Shown one piece after another: positions 26,090 to 35,450 of a DNA stretch of 64,000 bases (position 1 is the stretch's first letter; each line of letters opens with the position of its first letter). The notes beneath the pieces were generated by a model. It was not told where the DNA came from and searched no databases. It saw nothing but the letters and a program-made list of their open reading frames with translations. The translations under genes and the position numbers were made by a program. This DNA comes from JAFMJV01 sp963814315. GTDB lineage: Bacteria > Chloroflexota > Limnocylindria > Limnocylindrales > CSP1-4. The DNA lies in NCBI GenBank assembly GCA_963814315.1, contig CAWFCG010000001.1, positions 1-64,000 on the forward strand, read 5' to 3'.

Positions 26090-26743
26090 TCAGTCGAGAT
26101 CGGCGAGCGCTTCGATCAGCTCATGCAGCGAGGCGATGCGGGCGTCGGCGAGGCTCAGCACCTCGGGGCCTGGATCGGTGCTCGGGTTGGGGATGGCCAC
26201 CACCTTGGCGCCGGCTGCCTTGCCGGCCTTGATGCCGGCTCCGGAGTCCTCGACGACTGCGGTGGTCGCCGGGTCCAGGCCCATACGTCCGATGAGCTCA
26301 AGGTAGACATCGGGAGCCGGCTTGCCATGTTGGACCTCGTCGCTCGAGATGAGCGTCTCGAAGTAGGGGCGCCACCGAGCACCCTTCAGGCAGGCGTCGA
26401 TCAAGGATTGGGTCGAGCCTGACGCCAAGCCCACACGAAATCGGTCCGCGCAGGCGGGCAGCGCTTCGTCTGCTCCGGGCAGGATCGGCACCTCGCCAGC
26501 CTCGTAGTAGCCGACCATCCGGCTCACGATCCCGTCGAGCACCTGTTGGCGACTCCGCTGCCCGTCGAGCTTGTCGTAGAGCGTGTCGACCCAGACGCCA
26601 GTGTGGACGCCGGCCATGGCGATCTGGTCGGTCTCGGTCCAGATCTTCCCGTGCTGAGCGGCCAGATCGACTCGGGCTCGATACCAGGCCGGCTCGCTGT
26701 CGACCAGCAGGCCGTCCATATCGAAGATGACGGCTTTGATCAT
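26090..26743 (-). CDS. HAD-IA phosphatase (beta-phosphoglucomutase / hexose-phosphatase like)
   Basis: A 217-residue enzyme. FDMDGLLVDSEPAWYRAR at residues 7-24 supplies the nucleophile and acid Asp residues, GLASGSTQS is motif II, KPAPDVYLELIGRMG motif III, and VVEDSGAGIKAGKAAG motif IV. The DSEP after the first motif is typical of the beta-phosphoglucomutase and 2-deoxyglucose-6-phosphatase subgroup. A TATCAT -10 box and a weak ribosome site precede the ATG. Substrate within the sugar phosphates is uncertain. Confidence 0.9.
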   Translation of the reverse strand: MIKAVIFDMDGLLVDSEPAWYRARVDLAAQHGKIWTETDQIAMAGVHTGVWVDTLYDKLDGQRSRQQVLDGIVSRMVGYYEAGEVPILPGADEALPACADRFRVGLASGSTQSLIDACLKGARWRPYFETLISSDEVQHGKPAPDVYLELIGRMGLDPATTAVVEDSGAGIKAGKAAGAKVVAIPNPSTDPGPEVLSLADARIASLHELIEALADLD

Positions 26744-26846
26744 CTGGGGTTCCTACTTCTGGTGCTGTGGCAAATCCATGATACCGACGTCACGCTCAGC
26801 GGTGACAGGAGGCCAGGGTCACGAGGCCAAGGAGCCGCGTCGCTGC

Positions 26847-27833
26847 CTACTCGAGCGGGAGTCTCCAGACAGCGCTGATGTCGTGGGCAGTGATCCACGC
26901 CGCCTCATCGTCAGCGGCGACGCTCCCGCTGCCGGCGTGAGGTCCGTAGCGGGCAACGACCTCGTTCGTGACGAGATCGACGCGAGCCACGAGGACGTCA
27001 CTGACCCGCGCCCAGACGGACCCGCCGCCGACGGCGATGTCGCCACCCTCCACTGGCGCCGGCGAGACGAGGATGGTGGCGGTCACGGTGTCGGTGACAG
27101 GATCGATACGGGACACGGTGCCATCGCCTTCGTTCATGGCCCAGACAGAGCCCTCACCGACAGCGAGGAAGCGCGGCCGCTTGCCGACGGCGATGTCGCC
27201 GACGACATGCCCGTCAGAGGGATCGACGTGCAAGACGCGATCGCTGCCAGTGTCCGCGATCCACACCCCGCCGTATCCCGCTCGCACACCCGAGAGCAAG
27301 CTTCCCTCGATCAGGAACTGGCCGACCACGGTATCCGACGCGGGATCGATCTTGAGTAGGGTCTGCGCGCCAAATCCATAGGAGACGAGCCACACGGCTC
27401 CTTCCCCGGCAGCCACCGAACTCTCTGCCTGGATGTTCCTCACAGGCAGGGCTATGGTCGCCACGATGCTGGCCGTGACGGGATCGATGCGAACGAGCGA
27501 CGGCGAGGTGGACGCGCAGGCCCCGATCCAGACGGCATCGAAGCCGACGTCCATGGCCTGACACGTTTCACCCGGGATCGGCAACGTGGCGAGGACGGTG
27601 CCGTCGTCTTCAAGCTGTTGGACGGCTGCGCCGACCGCGACCCAGGCGGAGCCATCGGCCATGACCACCCAGTCCGCGGGGGGTGCGACACCGAAGTGCG
27701 ACGCCCCGGCGTCGCTGAGGGACTGCTCCTCGACCAACGCAGGAGGCGCTGATCCGTCCTGTCCGAGACCACTCGTTGGGAACATGACGGCAGTCGCGAA
27801 GAGCGCGGTCGCGACCAGGATCGGTTGACGCAT
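26847..27833 (-). CDS. Secreted YncE/Vgb-like beta-propeller protein
   Basis: A 328-residue exported protein: signal peptide (RQPILVATALFATAVMFPTSGLG) then about six repeats of the form GEGAVWxxxxGxxxLxRIDPxTxxVVxTI, the blade pattern of Vgb/YncE-type seven-bladed propellers. Such proteins bind ligands or act as scaffolds outside the membrane; catalytic residues of virginiamycin lyase are not evident. The ATG at 27833 gives a clean signal peptide; a longer frame to 27926 is not supported. Confidence 0.8.
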   Translation of the reverse strand: MRQPILVATALFATAVMFPTSGLGQDGSAPPALVEEQSLSDAGASHFGVAPPADWVVMADGSAWVAVGAAVQQLEDDGTVLATLPIPGETCQAMDVGFDAVWIGACASTSPSLVRIDPVTASIVATIALPVRNIQAESSVAAGEGAVWLVSYGFGAQTLLKIDPASDTVVGQFLIEGSLLSGVRAGYGGVWIADTGSDRVLHVDPSDGHVVGDIAVGKRPRFLAVGEGSVWAMNEGDGTVSRIDPVTDTVTATILVSPAPVEGGDIAVGGGSVWARVSDVLVARVDLVTNEVVARYGPHAGSGSVAADDEAAWITAHDISAVWRLPLE

Positions 27834-28051
27834 CGAAGCCACCTCCAGCCCCCTGAGGCCGGCGGCCTCCACAGCCATGGAAGGCGTCAGCGCCACCTCA
27901 ACGAAGCGAGAGCATGCACCCCGCACCAGACCCGGTCAACAGGGAGACGTGCCTGCTTCTCGGACGCCGAAGTTAGCGAATTCCGGGCGTATGGTTCCCA
28001 CATGTCTGGCATGGGGGCCGAGGCCAGGACCACCTCGCTCCAGGTGAGGAC

Positions 28052-28388
<337 letters not shown>

Positions 28389-28483
28389 GGCATCGGCAGG
28401 ATAGCAGCGGCTCGACGTGGGCAGCGGAGCCGAGCGGAGCAGCGCCCGCCGGCACGATCGAGAGCAAGAACGGCCGTGGGCGC

Positions 28484-28489
28484 TATGCT
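28484..28489 (+). promoter_or_regulatory. -10 box (TATGCT) of the serine hydrolase gene
   Basis: TATGCT lies nine bases before the GTG start with no ribosome site between, so the transcript is probably leaderless. Confidence 0.4.
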
Positions 28490-28498
28490 CGGCGCGCC

Positions 28499-29668
28499 GT
28501 GAACCACGTCTCACTGTCTCGGGCCTTCGTCGCTGCCCTCACCACGACCATGCTGATCGTGGCCATGGCAGGCCCCGCGACGGCGGGCGCGCCAGCCGTC
28601 GACCCTGAGCTCGCCGCCAAGCTGCAGGTCCGGCTGGACCAGTGGCGCGTCAGTCACCGCGCGCCCGGCGTCGCGGCCGCAGTTCGCCTGCCCGATGGCA
28701 GCCGCTGGCTGGGCACGTCCGGCAGCCGCACCACCGGCAAGAGCGCAAAGTCGGTCAAGCCCGGCACGCCCTTCGCCATCGCCTCACTCACCAAGACGTT
28801 CATGGCCGCCCTGATCCTGCAGCTGCGCGAGGAGGGCAAACTCGGGCTTGGTGCCAAGCTCTCGACCTGGCTGCCCGACTACCCCAAGGCGAACAAGATC
28901 AGCATCAAGATGCTTCTGGGCCACCGCAGCGGCATCTTCGACTACTTCGCCAACCCCCAGTACGAATCGCGTGTGTTCGGACGGCCCAAGCACCACTGGC
29001 GAACGGGCGAGATCCTTAAGCTCACGGGTCCCCGCTACTGCTCGCCGGGCACCTGCTACCGCTATTCCAACACCAACTACGTGCTGCTGGGCATCATCGT
29101 GCGCAAGGTCACCGGCAAGACGCCTGCACAGAACATCCGCCAACGCTTCCTTGAGCCGCTTGGCCTGACCGAGACGTACTTCCAGGGCGAGGAGCCCATC
29201 GGCCGTGAGCCGGCCAAGGGCTACTGGGCGATCGGTAGGAGCTGGATCGGATTTGCTGATGGCTCGCGATACCGCCCCAACACCTCCGGAGCCACGGTCG
29301 CCGATGCGGCTGGCGCCATAGTCTCCTCCGTCCGAGACGTCTCGGATTGGCAGGAGGCGCTCCTTGGCGGCGACGTGCTGGAACCGGAGTCCCTGGCATT
29401 GATGCTGCGGTTCCACCCCAGGAGCGGCTATGGCTTGGGGATGCGCTACGCGGTCCTGGATGGCCGACTCGCCATCGGCCATGGTGGCTCGCTGCGGGGT
29501 TACGTGTCGCTCATGTACCGACTCCCGGTGGACGACCTGGACGTGGTCGTCCTCACCAACTTGGGCCGCTCCAACATCCAGGTCCTCGCCGACAAGCTCA
29601 CGCGGACCACACTGAAGCACCTTGAGCCCGACCCCGAGCCTTTGCCGACCTCTACTCCGACCCCCTGA
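28499..29668 (+). CDS. Exported serine hydrolase (beta-lactamase / D-Ala-D-Ala carboxypeptidase family)
   Basis: A 389-residue protein with a signal peptide (AFVAALTTTMLIVAMAGPATAG) and the class C penicillin-binding fold. The catalytic SxxK is SLTK with Ser96 and Lys99, the YxN element is YSN at residues 189-191, and the third motif is HGG in IGHGGSLRGY. Such enzymes trim peptidoglycan peptides or hydrolyse esters and amides outside the membrane; true beta-lactamase activity cannot be inferred. The C-terminus is a Pro/Thr-rich tail (PLPTSTPTP). The GTG start at 28499 follows the -10 box; a longer frame would run through the tRNA gene and is rejected. Confidence 0.9.
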   Translation: MNHVSLSRAFVAALTTTMLIVAMAGPATAGAPAVDPELAAKLQVRLDQWRVSHRAPGVAAAVRLPDGSRWLGTSGSRTTGKSAKSVKPGTPFAIASLTKTFMAALILQLREEGKLGLGAKLSTWLPDYPKANKISIKMLLGHRSGIFDYFANPQYESRVFGRPKHHWRTGEILKLTGPRYCSPGTCYRYSNTNYVLLGIIVRKVTGKTPAQNIRQRFLEPLGLTETYFQGEEPIGREPAKGYWAIGRSWIGFADGSRYRPNTSGATVADAAGAIVSSVRDVSDWQEALLGGDVLEPESLALMLRFHPRSGYGLGMRYAVLDGRLAIGHGGSLRGYVSLMYRLPVDDLDVVVLTNLGRSNIQVLADKLTRTTLKHLEPDPEPLPTSTPTP

Positions 29669-30046
29669 CCCAAAGCGGCACACGTTCATCGATCGTAGGC
29701 ATCTGCACCGCCGGGCAACAACCCATCGATGCCATGTCGAACCCGGACTCAAGCTCCGCAAGTGCCTCGACTCGCGCCTGCTCGTAGTCATTTGACCCGC
29801 CCGGCGGGTGAAGCGACGGAGCAGCGCCACTGAGACCCGCCTGCGGCGTCGATTCACCCGTGGGGCAGGGGAAACGTCCCAAACAACGTCAGGAAATGGG
29901 TCATTCGACCCGTCCAGCGGTTGAGACGACCGGAAACAACCCTCATGGTCGTGGTTGCTCCGTCCGATGACCCATGGGGCGGGCAGCCATTGGCGTTGGC
30001 CGCGGCGTTGGGGAGCAGCGCACGTGCACGACGCACCACCTCAGAC
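29669..30046. repeat. Gene-free region with palindromic repeat elements (set A)
   Basis: No gene is supported between the serine hydrolase and serS stops. The interval contains short GC-rich inverted repeats: ACCCGC-CCG-GCGGGT at 29795-29809, TTCACCCGTGGGGC at 29853-29866, and GATGACCCATGGGGCGGG at 29966-29983. The second and third recur (the third inverted, 18 of 18 bases) in the gene-free region at 42.6-42.9 kb. The set looks like a REP- or MITE-like intergenic family and may also terminate transcription from both sides. Confidence 0.6.
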
Positions 30047-31363
30047 TCAACTGGCGGAGATGCGCTCTCCCAAGCGTGCCTGCAGCACCTCCGGCACCGC
30101 CATCGACCCGTCAGGCTGCTGGTAGACCTCCAGGATGGCGGCGACGACACGCGGCAGCGCCAAACCGGAACCATTCAGAGTGTGCAGGATCTCCGGCTTG
30201 GCGCCCTTCTCCGGCCGCCAGCGGATGGCCATGCGACGCGCCTGGTAGTCGCGGAAGTTGGAGACGGAACTCACTTCCAGCCAATCCTCGACGCCCGGCG
30301 CCCATACTTCCAGGTCGTACTTCTTGGCCTGGGTGAAACCCATGTCGCCGGTCGCCATCAGCTTGACCCGATAAGGCAGGCCCAGCCGCTGCAAGCAGAC
30401 CTCCGCACGCTCGACCATCCACTCCAACGTGGCATCCGAATCGGCCGGCTTCTCGAAGGCCACCATCTCCACCTTGTCGAACTGGTGCACGCGCAGGACG
30501 CCGCGCGTCTTGGCACCGGCCGCCCCTGCCTCGCGACGGAAGCAGGGCGAGTAGGCCACATAGCGGATAGGCAGATCTTCAGCCTCGATGATCTCGTCGC
30601 GGTGGATGTTGGTGACGGGCACCTCCGCGGTCGGCACCAAGTACAGGTCGTCACGCGTGACGACGTACATCTGGTCTTCCTTGTCAGGGATCTGACCGGT
30701 CCCGCGAGCCGAGTCCTCGTTGACCACGGCTGGCGGCCACACCTCAGTCATGCCGTGCTCACTGGTATGTAGATCGAGGAAGAAGTCGATCAGCGTACGC
30801 TGGAGTTTGGAGCCAGCGCCCTTGTAGAGCGGCCAGCCCGAACCGGTGATCTTGGCACCGGCCGCCAGGTCGATCATGCCCAGCGGCTCGGCGACCTCCC
30901 AGTGCGGCTTGCGAACCCAAGCCTCCGAGTCACCGTCCTGCTCAACGGCGTGTGCCGCAGGCTCTCCCCAGCTGCGCACGATCTGGCTGGCGTCCTCGCC
31001 ACCGACCGGTACGCCCGCGTCGGGCGGATTGGGGATACGCAGCAGCATGTCATCCAGCCGAGCGCTCACCTCGGCCAGCTGGGCATCCAGACCACCCAGC
31101 TCGGCGCCGATCCAGTTCGACTGCTCCTTCAGCTGCGTGACCCTGGGACCGTTGGGCTGCTCGCCGCTCTTGATGGCGATGCCGATGGACTCGGAGATCT
31201 GCTTCTTTTGTGCGCGTAGCGAATCGGCTTTGCCCAGCAGCTCTCGCCGCTGGATATCAACCACCAGCGCCCGGTCCACCAGTGCAGGGTCCTCACCTTT
31301 GACGATACAGCCCGCCCGGATGATGTCAGTCTCTTCCCGCAGCCGGGTCGACCCCACGCTCAT
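30047..31363 (-). CDS. serS: Seryl-tRNA synthetase
   Basis: Charges tRNA-Ser. The 438-residue class II enzyme has the N-terminal long coiled-coil arm (LLGKADSLRAQKKQISESIG through LAEVSARLDDMLLRI), the tRNA-contacting part, motif 2 FRREAGAAGAKTRGVLRVHQF and motif 3 NGSGLALPRVVAAILEVYQ. Its ATG overlaps the lysS stop (ATGA), so the two are translationally coupled downstream of greA. The serine tRNA it would charge lies 1.7 kb away. Confidence 0.97.
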   Translation of the reverse strand: MSVGSTRLREETDIIRAGCIVKGEDPALVDRALVVDIQRRELLGKADSLRAQKKQISESIGIAIKSGEQPNGPRVTQLKEQSNWIGAELGGLDAQLAEVSARLDDMLLRIPNPPDAGVPVGGEDASQIVRSWGEPAAHAVEQDGDSEAWVRKPHWEVAEPLGMIDLAAGAKITGSGWPLYKGAGSKLQRTLIDFFLDLHTSEHGMTEVWPPAVVNEDSARGTGQIPDKEDQMYVVTRDDLYLVPTAEVPVTNIHRDEIIEAEDLPIRYVAYSPCFRREAGAAGAKTRGVLRVHQFDKVEMVAFEKPADSDATLEWMVERAEVCLQRLGLPYRVKLMATGDMGFTQAKKYDLEVWAPGVEDWLEVSSVSNFRDYQARRMAIRWRPEKGAKPEILHTLNGSGLALPRVVAAILEVYQQPDGSMAVPEVLQARLGERISAS

Positions 31364-33051
31364 GCGTCCTGCTCCTCCGCGCTGGGCTGCTCCTCCGCGC
31401 TGGGCTGCTCCTCCGCGCTGGGCGGTTCCTCCTCGCTGAGCGGTTCCTCCGGCGCTTCGGGCTGTCCAGCTGCCTCCGTGGCGGCTCCGACACGCTCGAC
31501 CACGAACGACTCGTCAAGGCTGGCCAGCAGCCAGCCCGCACGCGGGCCATTGGTGCGCCCCAGGAATGCAGCGTAGACGGCCGAGAATGCATCGCGCGAT
31601 GACACGCCGCGCGCCTGGCTGCTGCGGTAGATGAGATCCTGCCAGGCATCGCCACCGGCCGGATGCTCGGACGCCGCGCCAGTCCCGAGGTCAGCCAGGA
31701 ACAGCACCTGCACTTCGGTCAGACCCTTGACCTCTTCGGGCAGATCCTCGCGCACGCTCACCTGGTAGCGATCTGGGGCCCAGCCGTCGAGCCAGGTCCG
31801 TGCCACCGTGACGCGCTCGGCCAGGATGGCCTTCTCGGCCTCGTCGAGCGGAGCGCCCTTCTCAGCCGCGACGCGCGCCTCCACGTCCACCCCGGGCACC
31901 TGGACCAGCATGGTCAGATGCCGGAAGGCCGGCCGGAAGCGCTGCGCCTCAGCCACCGGGTCGGCTTGCGAGTCGACCAGGCTGAGTCGGAAGATGCGCT
32001 CGTGATCGGCCGGCAACTCACCCCGGTAGGGCAATCCGGCAGTGGCGGCGGCCAATCGGTCGAACTCGTCGAAGAGCCCTGGGATGGCGTCACCGCCGGG
32101 GTCGAAGTCAAGCGCCTTCTTGGGCTTGTGGCGAAGGAAGAGGAAGCGGATGAGCTCCGGTGGCAGCAGGTCGGCCATCTCATGCGCAGCGGCACCAGAT
32201 CCCGCAGACGTGCTCATCTTGCGACCACCCACGTTGAGGAACTCGTAGTGCACGTTGAGCGGCGGCTCGCGGTCAAAGACCCGGAGGCTGACCGCGTTGC
32301 TGCGATCGCGGCTGCCGCCCTTGGTGCCCAGATCCTTGCCGCAACCCTCGATGGTGATGCCGAAGTGGCTCCACTTGGCGGCCCAGTCCACGTTGAACGG
32401 CAGCTTGGCCGCCCCACCGAACGGCGACACACGTCCACTGTGGCCGCAACCGCGGGCCCAGGCCACGTAGTCGGGCTGGCACTCGTAGGCCACCGTCTGG
32501 CCGTCCCAATCGGTGGCCAGGGTGGTGCCGATGCGACCGCAGCTCTGGCAGATGACCGAGACCGGCAGCCAGCCGGGAGCACGCTCCACATTGCTGACTC
32601 GCAGGTAGATATCCCGGATGACAGCCGCGCGATCGAGCGCGGCACGGATGAAGCGGTCCATGGAGCCGTCCCCATAGAGCTGGCTCATCCAGTAGACCTC
32701 CGGGCTCACGCCCAGGCCTGCGAAGGTGCCCATGAAGAGCTCACCCACGAAGTAGCGCGCGTAGCTCTCAGCATCGCTGCCCGCAGGTGCGGGCACGTGG
32801 GCAAGCGGCACGCCCATGAAGCGCTCGACCGCGTCTGGTGTCAGCAGCGCCTGCGAATCCATGGGGTCAAGATCATCGACGCCGTAGAGGAAGCGACTGG
32901 GCACGTCAGCCTGGAGGAGGGCGCGGTGGATGACATCGTGCAGGACGACTCCCCGCAGCGAGCCGATGTGCACGGTTCCCGACGGCGTCTTGGAATCGTT
33001 GACGACCTGCGGTCCATCGAAGCGGGCAGCGAGTTCGTCAGCCCAAAACAT
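31360..33051 (-). CDS. lysS: Lysyl-tRNA synthetase, class I
   Basis: Charges tRNA-Lys using the archaeal-type class I fold instead of the common class II enzyme. The protein has 563 residues; SGTVHIGSL near residue 24-32 is the HIGH signature, C-x2-C and C-x-GC pairs form a zinc site (CQSCGRIG, CGHSG), and KMSTSAG is the KMSKS signature. The last ~40 residues are an acidic tail (EEPLSEEEPPSAEEQ...) made of SAEEQP repeats encoded by 18-bp units at 31371-31424 and not part of the catalytic fold. It is coupled to serS by an ATGA overlap. Class I LysRS occurs patchily among bacteria. Confidence 0.95.
   Translation of the reverse strand: MFWADELAARFDGPQVVNDSKTPSGTVHIGSLRGVVLHDVIHRALLQADVPSRFLYGVDDLDPMDSQALLTPDAVERFMGVPLAHVPAPAGSDAESYARYFVGELFMGTFAGLGVSPEVYWMSQLYGDGSMDRFIRAALDRAAVIRDIYLRVSNVERAPGWLPVSVICQSCGRIGTTLATDWDGQTVAYECQPDYVAWARGCGHSGRVSPFGGAAKLPFNVDWAAKWSHFGITIEGCGKDLGTKGGSRDRSNAVSLRVFDREPPLNVHYEFLNVGGRKMSTSAGSGAAAHEMADLLPPELIRFLFLRHKPKKALDFDPGGDAIPGLFDEFDRLAAATAGLPYRGELPADHERIFRLSLVDSQADPVAEAQRFRPAFRHLTMLVQVPGVDVEARVAAEKGAPLDEAEKAILAERVTVARTWLDGWAPDRYQVSVREDLPEEVKGLTEVQVLFLADLGTGAASEHPAGGDAWQDLIYRSSQARGVSSRDAFSAVYAAFLGRTNGPRAGWLLASLDESFVVERVGAATEAAGQPEAPEEPLSEEEPPSAEEQPSAEEQPSAEEQDA
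31371..31424 (-). repeat. 18-bp tandem repeats in the lysS 3' end
   Basis: Three head-to-tail copies of an 18-bp unit (GCTCCTCCGCGCTGGGCT; the third differs at its end) encode the SAEEQP hexapeptide repeats of the LysRS tail. In-frame copy-number change would leave the enzyme core untouched. Confidence 0.8.
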
Positions 33052-33077
33052 GTGCGGTCCCCTCTCCTATGCCAAGT

Positions 33078-33131
33078 GGGCCGGGCGTCCAGGGCGGGCC
33101 GGGCGTCCAGGGCGAGCCGGGCGTCCCGGCG
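33078..33131. repeat. 18-bp tandem repeats between greA and lysS
   Basis: Two exact copies of GGGCCGGGCGTCCAGGGC and a third diverged copy fill most of the 110-base space between the greA stop and the lysS start. No ribosome site or gene is inside the array. Confidence 0.75.
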
Positions 33132-33161
33132 GACCGGCCGTCGAATGGGGCCAGGACGCTC

Positions 33162-33632
33162 CTAGCGGATGTTGACGATGGTGTAGGTGGAGTCTCCGTT
33201 GGGGACGCTGACGGTGATGGCCTCACCCTTCTTCTTGCCCAGGAGCGCGCGACCGACAGGCGACTCGTTGGAGATACGACCCTGGTCGGGCGCGGCCTCG
33301 GCAGCCCCCACGATGGTGTACTTCTCCTTGCCCTGGTCGCCGTCGATGGTCACCGTGGAACCGATCTGCACGTAGGTGCGCGAGTGCTTCTCATCGATGA
33401 TGACCGCGTTCTTGATGATGGCGGTCAACGACTGGATGCGACCCTCCACGAACGCCTGCTCGTTCTTGGCGTCCTCGTATTCAGCGTTCTCCGTGACGTC
33501 ACCGTATTCCTTGGCGTCGTGGATACGCTGCGCGACCTCCGGTCGCGTGACGTTCGTGAGTTCGGTCAGCTCTGCCTTGAGCTTCTCGAGTCCCTCGGCC
33601 GAGAGGTATTCAGGCTTGTTCGCGTTCACCAT
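33162..33632 (-). CDS. greA: Transcription elongation factor GreA
   Basis: Rescues backtracked RNA polymerase by stimulating transcript cleavage. The 156-residue product has the N-terminal coiled coil with tip acidic residues (AKEYGDVTENAEYEDAKNEQ; the two catalytic acids lie here) and the C-terminal FKBP-like domain ending RISNESPVGRALLGKKKGE. The ATG at 33632 (VNANKPEYLS) is preferred over an in-frame start 42 bases further up because GAGGAC lies just before it. A TAGAAT -10-like box on the minus strand at 33764-33769 could start the greA-lysS-serS transcript. Confidence 0.96.
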   Translation of the reverse strand: MVNANKPEYLSAEGLEKLKAELTELTNVTRPEVAQRIHDAKEYGDVTENAEYEDAKNEQAFVEGRIQSLTAIIKNAVIIDEKHSRTYVQIGSTVTIDGDQGKEKYTIVGAAEAAPDQGRISNESPVGRALLGKKKGEAITVSVPNGDSTYTIVNIR

Positions 33633-33819
33633 GGGTCCTCGTGATGCGTCCACCGTCGGGGTCGCGTGGGGCACAGGTCATAGCAGCTTGTCAGGGTAGG
33701 GGCCCGACGGTCAGCCGCTTTCACACCGGCAGAACAGGCGGATCGGCGCCGTTCAGACCCCGTATTCTACACCGTCAGAGCGCCGGTTGGACCCAGGCTG
33801 TCGGACCCAGGCCATCCGG

Positions 33820-35079
33820 TCAGGCGAGCCTACCCACCAGATCCTTTGCCACGCTCCCGTCCTTGATGACCACCTCGACGTTGTCCGGTTCGGCCAGCAG
33901 GCTGATGTCATCAAGCGGCTGGCCCTTGACCAGCACCAGATCGGCCCGCTTGCCGACCTCCACCGTGCCGATCTCCCCATCCAGGCCGAAGAGCTCAGCG
34001 TTGATGCGGGTGGCGCTCATGATGGCCTCGTGCGCACCGAGGACGCGGGCCTTATACATCAACTCCTCCCCGCGGCGACCCTGCCAGGGGCCGACCACGT
34101 CCGAGCCGGAACCGAGCTTGACGCCGGCGTCCCGGGCAATGCCGACGCTTTGATAGGCGCGCGCGGCGATGCTCTGCGCTTTGGCGAGCTTCTCGGGGGG
34201 CAGGTCCATCAGGTCGGGATGACCCAGGAAGAACTCCACCGTCTGGAGCGTGGGCACCATGTAGGCGCCTTCGGCCGCCATGCGCGCTGCCGTCTCGGGT
34301 TCCAGCAGCGAACCGTGCTCGATGGAACGAACACCCGCATCGAGCGCCATCTCCACCGACGGGCTGGTGTGGCAGTGCGCCATGACATAGGTGCCCCAGC
34401 CGCGCGCCACCTCGACCGCGGCCGCGATCTCCGCCACCGAGAGCTGCAGCGAATTGAAGGGGTCGGTGGGGCTGATGATGCCGCCTGAGGCCATCAGCTT
34501 GATCTGCGTCGCGCCGCGGCGAAGCTGTTCACGCGCCGCTTTGCGGACTTCATCGGCACCATCAGCCACGACCATGCCCGCCACCAAGCCGGGGATGGTC
34601 TCGCCGGCATGGATAGCCTCATGCCGCTGGCGATCGTCGGCGTGTCCGCCGGTCTGTGAGATGGGCGAAGCGGAGGGCAGGATGCGCGGACCGCGCAAGG
34701 CACCCGACGCCACCGCGTCGGCCCAGGTCGGCTCCAGGCCCCCGGCATCGCGCACGGTGGTGAAGCCCTCCTGCAGCGCCGCTTCGATGAACCGCGAGAC
34801 CGCCAGCACGTGCATGATCAGGGCGTCGCTGCCGTGATCGCCCTTCTGGCCGATGAGGCCGAAATGCACATGCGCGTCGGTCAGGCCGGGCAGGAGCGTG
34901 CAGCCGGCGCCGTCGATGGTGGCCACGTCCGCGGTCGCGCGCAGGGAGCCAAGGCGGCCGATGGCCTTGATGCGGCCGTCCTCGATGAGGAGATCGTGGC
35001 GGCCATCTGGCTCGGCGCCCGTGGCATCGATGATGGCGACGTCACCGATGACGATGCGCTGGAGGTGTGGATCGTGCAT
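33820..35079 (-). CDS. Amidohydrolase (imidazolonepropionase-like / Xaa-Pro dipeptidase subgroup)
   Basis: A 419-residue metal-dependent hydrolase. LLPGLTDAHVHFGLIG gives the first two metal His, KLMASGGI the bridging Lys region, MAHCHTSPS and IEHGSLLEPET further metal ligands, and LGSGSDVVGPW the catalytic Asp. The C-terminal beta-sandwich (VEVGKRADLVLVKGQPLDDI) is standard for COG1228. The substrate is an amide or cyclic amide not deducible here. The ATG overlaps the rhaM stop (TGATG), so it is coupled to the mutarotase gene. Confidence 0.9.
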   Translation of the reverse strand: MHDPHLQRIVIGDVAIIDATGAEPDGRHDLLIEDGRIKAIGRLGSLRATADVATIDGAGCTLLPGLTDAHVHFGLIGQKGDHGSDALIMHVLAVSRFIEAALQEGFTTVRDAGGLEPTWADAVASGALRGPRILPSASPISQTGGHADDRQRHEAIHAGETIPGLVAGMVVADGADEVRKAAREQLRRGATQIKLMASGGIISPTDPFNSLQLSVAEIAAAVEVARGWGTYVMAHCHTSPSVEMALDAGVRSIEHGSLLEPETAARMAAEGAYMVPTLQTVEFFLGHPDLMDLPPEKLAKAQSIAARAYQSVGIARDAGVKLGSGSDVVGPWQGRRGEELMYKARVLGAHEAIMSATRINAELFGLDGEIGTVEVGKRADLVLVKGQPLDDISLLAEPDNVEVVIKDGSVAKDLVGRLA

Positions 35080-35402
35080 CAGTCTGTGTGGAATACCTCT
35101 TCGATGTCATGCCACCACTCGCCCTCGGCACGCGTCTGGAGCGGCTGCTGCAGGGGCATCATCTGATCCCACCAACGCTGGGTCTCGGGATCTGCCGCCA
35201 TCTTGTCCATGTCCGCCCCGTAGTCGTCGCCGATGTACTCGAAGTAGGCGAACAGCAGGCCGTCGTGGTGGAAGATCGAGTAGTTGCGGATGTTGCACGC
35301 GTGGATCATCGCCAGCACGCCCGGCCACACCCCCGCGTGTGCCTTGGCGTACTCCTCGAAGTGCTCGGGCTTCAGCCCGATGACCTGTGCGTAACGTTGC
35401 AT
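35079..35402 (-). CDS. rhaM: L-rhamnose mutarotase family protein
   Basis: A 107-residue dimeric alpha/beta-barrel protein. YAQVIGLKPEHFEEYAKAHAGVWP holds the catalytic His, NIRNYSIFHHDGLLFAYFEYIG and ETQRWWDQMMPLQQPL the remaining pocket. The family converts alpha- and beta-anomers of L-rhamnose. No other rhamnose genes are in the window; instead it is coupled to an amidohydrolase gene. The family assignment is strong, the sugar less so. Confidence 0.88.
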   Translation of the reverse strand: MQRYAQVIGLKPEHFEEYAKAHAGVWPGVLAMIHACNIRNYSIFHHDGLLFAYFEYIGDDYGADMDKMAADPETQRWWDQMMPLQQPLQTRAEGEWWHDIEEVFHTD

Positions 35403-35450
35403 GTGGACCCTCCCCTTCCCTGGCTCCCGAGCAGTCAGCCCGCTGCTCGC

